This document shows positions 7,269 through 10,803 of a DNA stretch of 10,803 nucleotides, one piece after another (the stretch's first letter is position 1; each line of letters opens with the position of its first letter). Source of the DNA: Gammaproteobacteria bacterium. GTDB taxonomy: Bacteria > Pseudomonadota > Gammaproteobacteria > Pseudomonadales > Pseudomonadaceae. The notes beneath the pieces are model-generated. The model was not told where the DNA came from. It did no database searches and worked only from the letters and a program-made list of their open reading frames with translations. Location of the stretch: the NCBI GenBank assembly GCA_012735335.1, contig JAAYHO010000136.1:1-10803 (forward strand), in the 5' to 3' direction. Made by a program: the position numbers and the translations under genes.

Positions 7269-7865
7269 TCAGCCTATCTTGGACAGCTTCAGCAGCCGCC
7301 GCAGGTCATCCAGCAGGTGCTTGCCGGGATTGTCTGCATCCCGGTGCAGCACCACCCGGCCCAGCGGGTCTATGACCCACAGCTGTGCCCCCTGCTGCCA
7401 CTCGGCCGGATGACTGCTCAGGCCGTGGCGATAACTGTCCAGGGTCAGCGGCAGTTGTTGCAGGCGCGGATAGTCCCGGCTCAGGCGGCTGGCCAGTTGC
7501 TCGGAGGCCGGTTGACCCAGGGCCAGGACATGTTCCACCCGATCGGCCTCGCGGCCGGTGGCGATATGGATCTGTCGCGCCTCGTGCACCAGCTCCAGAC
7601 AGCTGGTTGCGCATTCACCCGGCGCTGTTACCAGCAGCCGCCAGGGCGCACCGTAGCCGACCGGCTCCAGCGGCAGGCCCCAGTCCTGCACGCTCAGCAC
7701 CGGTTCAACCAGTGAAGAATGGTTGATCTGGGTCTGGGGTATGCCGATTTGCAGTCTGACCATCAGCCAGGCCAGCAGGATCGGGCCGAGTACCACCGCG
7801 GCAATCGCCAGCAACTTGAGCTGGCCGCGTGGTCTGGCGGAGTGTTGCTCAGTCATGCTCATCAT
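7269..7865 (-). CDS. Unnamed membrane-anchored CxxxC protein of the oxidase assembly run
   Basis: This gene sits between SURF1 and ctaA, where I recall P. aeruginosa carrying the uncharacterised PA0111. The 198-residue product has one N-terminal membrane anchor (about 16-38) and a soluble, probably periplasmic domain. Seen: VTAPGECATSCLELVHEAR with a CxxxC pair (C85/C89), and near the C-terminus LWVIDPLGRVVL, which resembles the VVIVDPAGQYV of Sco (a beta-strand/turn of the thioredoxin fold). Sco's copper-binding His just before that strand is not obviously conserved; H152/H153 in the SSHPAEW stretch lies a little earlier. It may be a thioredoxin-fold thiol or copper factor for oxidase assembly, but this is inference. 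In-frame starts at 7865, 7862 and 7856 are all possible; 7865 is used. It overlaps the SURF1 end by 17 nt, so translation is probably coupled. Confidence 0.85.
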   Translation of the reverse strand: MMSMTEQHSARPRGQLKLLAIAAVVLGPILLAWLMVRLQIGIPQTQINHSSLVEPVLSVQDWGLPLEPVGYGAPWRLLVTAPGECATSCLELVHEARQIHIATGREADRVEHVLALGQPASEQLASRLSRDYPRLQQLPLTLDSYRHGLSSHPAEWQQGAQLWVIDPLGRVVLHRDADNPGKHLLDDLRRLLKLSKIG

Positions 7866-8610
7866 TATTGTTATTCCCCCGGGAGTCGGGCCGACATCCG
7901 GCCCAGATAAAGAGTAGCAACAGCGCCAGTGCCAGGGCGAACCATTGCACCGCGTAGCCGGTGTGCTTGCTGGCGGGCATCGACTGCTGCGGCCATTCCA
8001 GACGCAGGGCTGCCGGGCTGCCGGGTTGCAGGCGCGCGGTCCAGTCGGTCAGCGCCACACCGGCCTGAGCGGCCAGCACCGGCTGATCGATATGGCTGAT
8101 CAATCTGGGCCAGCCGGGCTGCTCCGCACCGTGCAGACGGAAGCCCTTGCCCGGCTCCGGCAGCACCTCGACCTGCAATTGCAGGCTGCCCTGCGGCGTC
8201 GGCACACTGGGTAGCTGGCGGCGATCCGGCCAGGCCAGCCAGCCACGATTGATGATCAGATGCTGGCCGCTGGGCTGGTCGTGGAACAGTTGCAGCACCT
8301 CGACCCCGGCCTGACCGTGGCGGGTGCGATTGTCCAGCAGCCAGATACGCCGGGGGTCGAACTCGCCGGTGACCCGCAGTGCACGCCACTCGGGGTTGGC
8401 CGCAGGCGGCAGGTCGACCAGGGCAATCGCCGGTTGCTGGCGCTGCTGCTCGCTGTGCGCCTGCAGCTGACGTTTCTGCTCCGCCCGATCCAGCTGCCAG
8501 AATCCCAGACTGATCAGCAGCGGCAGGAACAACAGGGTGAACAGCCACAGCGGCCAGCCCGGGGCAAAGCGGCGTTGCGCCCGGCGCATTTCAGCCGAGG
8601 CGGGTGACAT
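7849..8610 (-). CDS. SURF1 family cytochrome oxidase assembly protein
   Basis: SURF1 (Shy1) proteins are membrane proteins that assist aa3-type oxidase assembly and bind or deliver haem A in bacteria. The 253-residue product has the family layout: an N-terminal membrane helix (about 20-38) running into the conserved LGFWQLDRAEQK (35-46), a periplasmic domain with RVTGEFD (79-85) and INRGW (120-124), and a C-terminal helix (about 220-239). The last residues are an Asn/Asp/His-rich tail that overlaps the next gene. The start at 8610 has GGAG about 8 nt upstream; ATG 8589 is a less favoured alternative. It is the first gene of the downstream assembly run, separated from coxC by a 287-bp stretch occupied by an opposite-strand gene. 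It may thus have its own promoter, for which TATAGA (8636 to 8631) is a weak candidate. Confidence 0.93.
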   Translation of the reverse strand: MSPASAEMRRAQRRFAPGWPLWLFTLLFLPLLISLGFWQLDRAEQKRQLQAHSEQQRQQPAIALVDLPPAANPEWRALRVTGEFDPRRIWLLDNRTRHGQAGVEVLQLFHDQPSGQHLIINRGWLAWPDRRQLPSVPTPQGSLQLQVEVLPEPGKGFRLHGAEQPGWPRLISHIDQPVLAAQAGVALTDWTARLQPGSPAALRLEWPQQSMPASKHTGYAVQWFALALALLLLFIWAGCRPDSRGNNNNDEHD

Positions 8611-8671
8611 AGGTCGAACTCCGGAGTGGGTCTATACTGCTGAACATCCTGTCGAACATGGATCGTCGCTT
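8611..8671. promoter_or_regulatory. Divergent SURF1 / small membrane gene promoter region
   Basis: This 61-bp region separates the SURF1 start from the plus-strand small gene. TATACT (8633-8638) is a good -10 for the plus-strand gene, but no matching -35 lies 16-18 bp upstream. The overlapping TATAGA on the other strand could serve SURF1. GAACAT occurs twice (8642-8647 and 8654-8659), spaced one helical turn apart (12 bp), and TCGAAC twice (8614-8619 and 8652-8657). No regulator can be named. Confidence 0.35.
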
Positions 8672-8881
8672 ATGTGGTTGAAAATAATCATCCTGGTACT
8701 GCTTGCCGCCATTCTGGCCAGTCTGTTCAGCGGTGCCTTCTTCCTCCGTGACGCCCGCTCCAGCGGCCGTCTGTTCAATGCCCTGACTCTGCGCATCAGC
8801 CTGACCGTGGTGGTCGTGCTGCTGATTGTCTGGGGGCTGTGGTCCGGTCAGTTGCAGTGGGGTGCTCCCTGGCTGCACTGA
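8672..8881 (+). CDS. Small two-helix membrane protein, DUF2909-like
   Basis: The 69-residue product opens with MWLKIIILVLLAAILASLFS (first helix about 3-25) and has a polar link FLRDARSSGRLFNALTLR with several Arg, then a second helix (about 43-58) and a short tail. This matches the pattern I associate with the DUF2909 twin-helix membrane proteins found beside cox genes in pseudomonads; the family name is from memory. Function is unknown. It is the only plus-strand gene inside the cox block and lies exactly between coxC and SURF1, so the block is either split into two units or transcribed antisense to it. The start at Met 8672 is set by where hydrophobic similarity begins; the ribosome site is weak. 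It converges on coxC with 16 bp between the stop codons. Confidence 0.8.
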   Translation: MWLKIIILVLLAAILASLFSGAFFLRDARSSGRLFNALTLRISLTVVVVLLIVWGLWSGQLQWGAPWLH

Positions 8882-8892
8882 CCGGGGAGCAC
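8862..8892. terminator. Hairpin at the convergent junction with coxC
   Basis: GTGCTCCC (8862-8869) and GGGAGCAC (8885-8892) are perfect 8-bp inverted arms around a 15-nt loop. The repeat spans the end of the small membrane gene and reaches within 6 bp of the coxC stop. No T tract follows on either strand. It probably helps end transcription in one or both directions, but could equally be an mRNA 3'-end stabiliser. Confidence 0.5.
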
Positions 8893-8897
8893 GGCGT

Positions 8898-9794
8898 TCA
8901 GAGCACGTAGACGAAGATGAACAGCGCCACCCAGACCACATCCACGAAGTGCCAGTACCAGGCAGCGGCTTCGAAGCCGAAGTGATTGTCCGGGGTGAAG
9001 TGGCCCCGGTGCACGCGGATCAGCATCACCGTGAGAATGATCGCGCCCATGGTCACGTGGAAGCCGTGGAAACCGGTGAGCATGAAGAAGGTCGAGCCAT
9101 ACACACCGGCCTTCAGGGTCAGCCCCAGATCCTGATAGGCGTGCACATACTCGGCCAGTTGGCAGGCGAGAAAGATCACCCCCAGTACCACGGTCAACAG
9201 CAGCCAGTTCTTCAGCGCCTTGCGCTTGTCGGCGCGCAGGGCGTGGTGGGCCAGGGTCAGGGTGACGCTGGAAGTGATCAGCAGCAGGGTATTGATCAGC
9301 GGCAACTGCCAGGGGCTGATGGTTTCCGTGGGGCCGGGGAAGCGCGCCGGGTCGGGGTTGTTGATCAGCGGCCAGGAGAAGTTGAATTCCGGCCACAGCA
9401 TGCCGGATACGCCCTTGTCACCGAGCCCATCCAGCCAGGGCCCGGCAAATACCCGCACATAGAACAGTGCGCCGAAGAAGGCGCAGAAGAACATCACCTC
9501 GGAGAAGATGAACCAGGTCATGCCCATGCGGAAGGAGCGATCCATCTGCGCGCTGTACAGGCCCTGGCGGCTTTCGCGGATGACACTGCCGAACCAGCCG
9601 AAGAACATCCACGCCAGCAACAGCAGGCCGGCATAGAGAATGTAGTTGCCGGGGGCAGCGCCCGAGCCATTGCTCAGGCCATTCATCAGGGTACCGGCAC
9701 CGAATACCGAGACCAGCAGGGCAATGGAGCCGACAATCGGCCACTTGCTCTGCTCGGGTACGTAATAGAGTTCGTGTTTCTCATGACTTGCCAT
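8898..9794 (-). CDS. coxC: Cytochrome c oxidase subunit III
   Basis: Subunit III is a core membrane subunit of aa3-type oxidase that stabilises the complex during turnover. The 298-residue product has about seven membrane helices. Seen: the WFIFSEVMFFCAFFGALFY segment, with the conserved Glu of helix III; the TSSVTLTLAHHAL segment; the LTGFHGFHVTMGAIILTV segment; and the C-terminal AAAWYWHFVDVVWVALFI, all diagnostic of the family. The stretch between helices III and IV (about 115-165) is long, consistent with the 290-300-residue forms of pseudomonads. The start at 9794 has a strong AAGGAG 8 nt upstream. It follows ctaG by 28 bp in the coxA-ctaG-coxC order, and its stop faces the convergent small membrane gene. 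Confidence 0.97.
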   Translation of the reverse strand: MASHEKHELYYVPEQSKWPIVGSIALLVSVFGAGTLMNGLSNGSGAAPGNYILYAGLLLLAWMFFGWFGSVIRESRQGLYSAQMDRSFRMGMTWFIFSEVMFFCAFFGALFYVRVFAGPWLDGLGDKGVSGMLWPEFNFSWPLINNPDPARFPGPTETISPWQLPLINTLLLITSSVTLTLAHHALRADKRKALKNWLLLTVVLGVIFLACQLAEYVHAYQDLGLTLKAGVYGSTFFMLTGFHGFHVTMGAIILTVMLIRVHRGHFTPDNHFGFEAAAWYWHFVDVVWVALFIFVYVL

Positions 9795-9822
9795 CTGTTG
9801 TTCTCCTTCTCGGCAGTCGCGA

Positions 9823-10392
9823 TCAGTTGCTGTGCAGGGCGGCCAGTCCGAGGCTGGGTGCCATGCGTTCAGTTACATCGAACAGGGTGTAGGCCAGCGT
9901 CAGGCGTCGCACGTCCCGGGGCAGGGCCGGATCGACGATAAAGCGCACCGGCATTTCGATACTTTCCCCGGGTTGCAGCACCTGCTGGGTAAAACAGAAG
10001 CATTCGGTCTTGTGGAAGAAGGCCGCCGCCCGGGACGGTGCCACGCTGGGAATGGCCTGGGCGACCATCACCTGGTCGGTCGGGTTATGCGCGAGGAAGT
10101 TGACCGTGCGGGTCTCACCCGGATGCAGCAGGATTTCCTCATCCTGCGGGCCGAATGACCACTGCATGCCCTCGGCATTGCTGGAAATGAACTGCACGCG
10201 CACTTCCCGCTCCAGATCAATACCCTGTGCCGCGCCCTGCCAGGCTACGCCCGTCGTCTTGCCGTTGATGCCAAACGCCTGGCACATCACGTCGTAGATG
10301 GGCACCAGCAGAAAGCCGAAGGCGAACATGCCGGCTACCAGCAACAGCAGGCGCTTGACCAGACTCCGGGTGCTCAGACCCTGCTCGCCCAT
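9823..10392 (-). CDS. ctaG: Cytochrome oxidase copper-insertion protein CtaG/Cox11
   Basis: CtaG (Cox11) delivers copper to the CuB site of oxidase subunit I. The 189-residue product has one N-terminal membrane anchor (about 12-32) followed directly by the conserved PIYDVMCQAFGINGKT with C37, and an immunoglobulin-like soluble domain facing the periplasm. The copper motif CFCF (C131 and C133) in HKTECFCFTQQ is intact, as is the following QPGESIEMPVRFIVDP stretch that typifies the family. The start at 10392 has an ideal AGGAGG about 6 nt upstream. It starts 9 bp after the coxA stop and is followed by coxC, so it is surely co-transcribed with the oxidase structural genes. Confidence 0.96.
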   Translation of the reverse strand: MGEQGLSTRSLVKRLLLLVAGMFAFGFLLVPIYDVMCQAFGINGKTTGVAWQGAAQGIDLEREVRVQFISSNAEGMQWSFGPQDEEILLHPGETRTVNFLAHNPTDQVMVAQAIPSVAPSRAAAFFHKTECFCFTQQVLQPGESIEMPVRFIVDPALPRDVRRLTLAYTLFDVTERMAPSLGLAALHSN

Positions 10393-10401
10393 GACAGCCT
10401 C

Positions 10402-10803
10402 CTATTTCACATCCGGTGGTGTGCTGAAAGTGTGGTAGGGCGCCGGTGAGGGTATTGACCACTCCAGCCCCTCGGCGCCGTCCCAGGGTTTGGCCGGGGC
10501 CTTGTTGCCGCCGCGGATGCACTTGATGACGATGAACAGGAACAGCAGCTGGGTAGCGCCGAACATGAAGGCGCCGATCGACGACACCATGTTGAAGTTG
10601 GCAAACATCATGTTGTAGTCGGGAATCCGCCGCGGCATGCCGGCCAGGCCGACAAAGTGCATGGGGAAGAACGCCAGGTTCATGCCGATGAAGGACATCC
10701 AGAAGTGGGTCTTGCCGAGTACCTCGTCGTACATGTAACCGGTCCACTTGGGCATCCAGTAGTAGGCCGAGGCAAAGATGCCGAAGATCGCCCCGGGCAC
10801 CAG
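10402..10803 (-). CDS. coxA: Cytochrome c oxidase subunit I, C-terminal part
   Basis: Subunit I carries haem a and the haem a3-CuB centre where O2 is reduced. Only the last 133 residues are visible; the gene continues past the window end, so the haem and copper ligands cannot be checked. Seen: PGAIFGIFASAYYWMPKWTG, then FIGMNLAFFPMHFVGLAGMPRRIPDY. The latter is the family's conserved segment, with the Arg pair near the haem propionates. Two more membrane helices follow (about residues 70-93 of the visible part) and then a short polar tail. The FFPMHF form instead of the commoner FFPQHF is as I recall for Pseudomonas aa3 oxidases. The stop (10402-10404) is 9 bp from ctaG, marking the start of the structural-gene operon upstream of this window. 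Confidence 0.95.
   Translation of the reverse strand: MVPGAIFGIFASAYYWMPKWTGYMYDEVLGKTHFWMSFIGMNLAFFPMHFVGLAGMPRRIPDYNMMFANFNMVSSIGAFMFGATQLLFLFIVIKCIRGGNKAPAKPWDGAEGLEWSIPSPAPYHTFSTPPDVK

Noticed and set aside
6342..7715. 457-codon plus-strand open frame opposite ctaA and the CxxxC protein
   Set aside because: Low-complexity Gln-rich translation, no motif, and antisense to ctaA, whose Cys and His motifs are intact.
8826..9941. 371-codon plus-strand open frame opposite coxC and ctaG
   Set aside because: Antisense to coxC and ctaG, with no recognisable domain or ribosome site. The small two-helix gene nearby is in a different frame and has proper membrane segments.

Overview
The window is GC-rich (roughly 60%), densely packed chromosomal DNA that reads as a Pseudomonas-type gammaproteobacterium (Pseudomonas or a close relative such as Halopseudomonas). 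That placement rests on gene order: a divergent znuA / zur-znuC-znuB locus, and the order coxA-ctaG-coxC-[small opposite-strand gene]-SURF1-[unnamed gene]-ctaA-cyoE-sco, which matches the order I remember for P. aeruginosa. No mobile element, CRISPR array, tRNA or rRNA was seen. Codon use looks uniform. There is no gene-free stretch longer than 300 bases; the largest gap is 146 bp.

Layout. (1) 1-818, minus: N-terminal 272 residues of a membrane-anchored GGDEF protein (probable diguanylate cyclase), cut by the window start just before its GGDEF motif. (2) 908-3964: zinc uptake. znuA (minus) is divergent from zur-znuC-znuB (plus); the three plus-strand genes are translationally coupled by overlaps. 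A Zur-box-like palindrome lies in the 66-bp divergent intergenic region. (3) 3973-4437, minus: a ferritin of the bacterioferritin superfamily that lacks the haem-ligand Met, so probably the FtnA type. It converges on znuB across a perfect GC-rich inverted repeat. (4) 4584-10803, minus: cytochrome c oxidase (aa3 type) structural and assembly genes. In transcription order these are coxA (subunit I, C-terminal part only), ctaG (Cu insertion), coxC (subunit III), SURF1, an unnamed membrane-anchored CxxxC protein, ctaA (haem A synthase), cyoE (haem O synthase) and sco (Cu chaperone). The one exception is a 69-residue two-helix membrane protein (DUF2909-like) on the plus strand between coxC and SURF1.

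How the genes work together. The cox block supplies both the oxidase core and its cofactor pathway: cyoE and ctaA convert haem B to haem O and then haem A; ctaG and sco serve copper delivery to CuB and CuA; SURF1 assists haem A insertion. The zinc block is a self-contained high-affinity importer with its own repressor, and the ferritin stores iron.

Nothing here is a clearly new system; most of the window is conserved core biology. The most interesting leads are the unnamed Sco-like CxxxC protein in the oxidase assembly run, the opposite-strand DUF2909-like gene that splits the cox block, the in-frame hexanucleotide repeat encoding the His-Asp loop of ZnuA, and a palindrome upstream of the ferritin gene.
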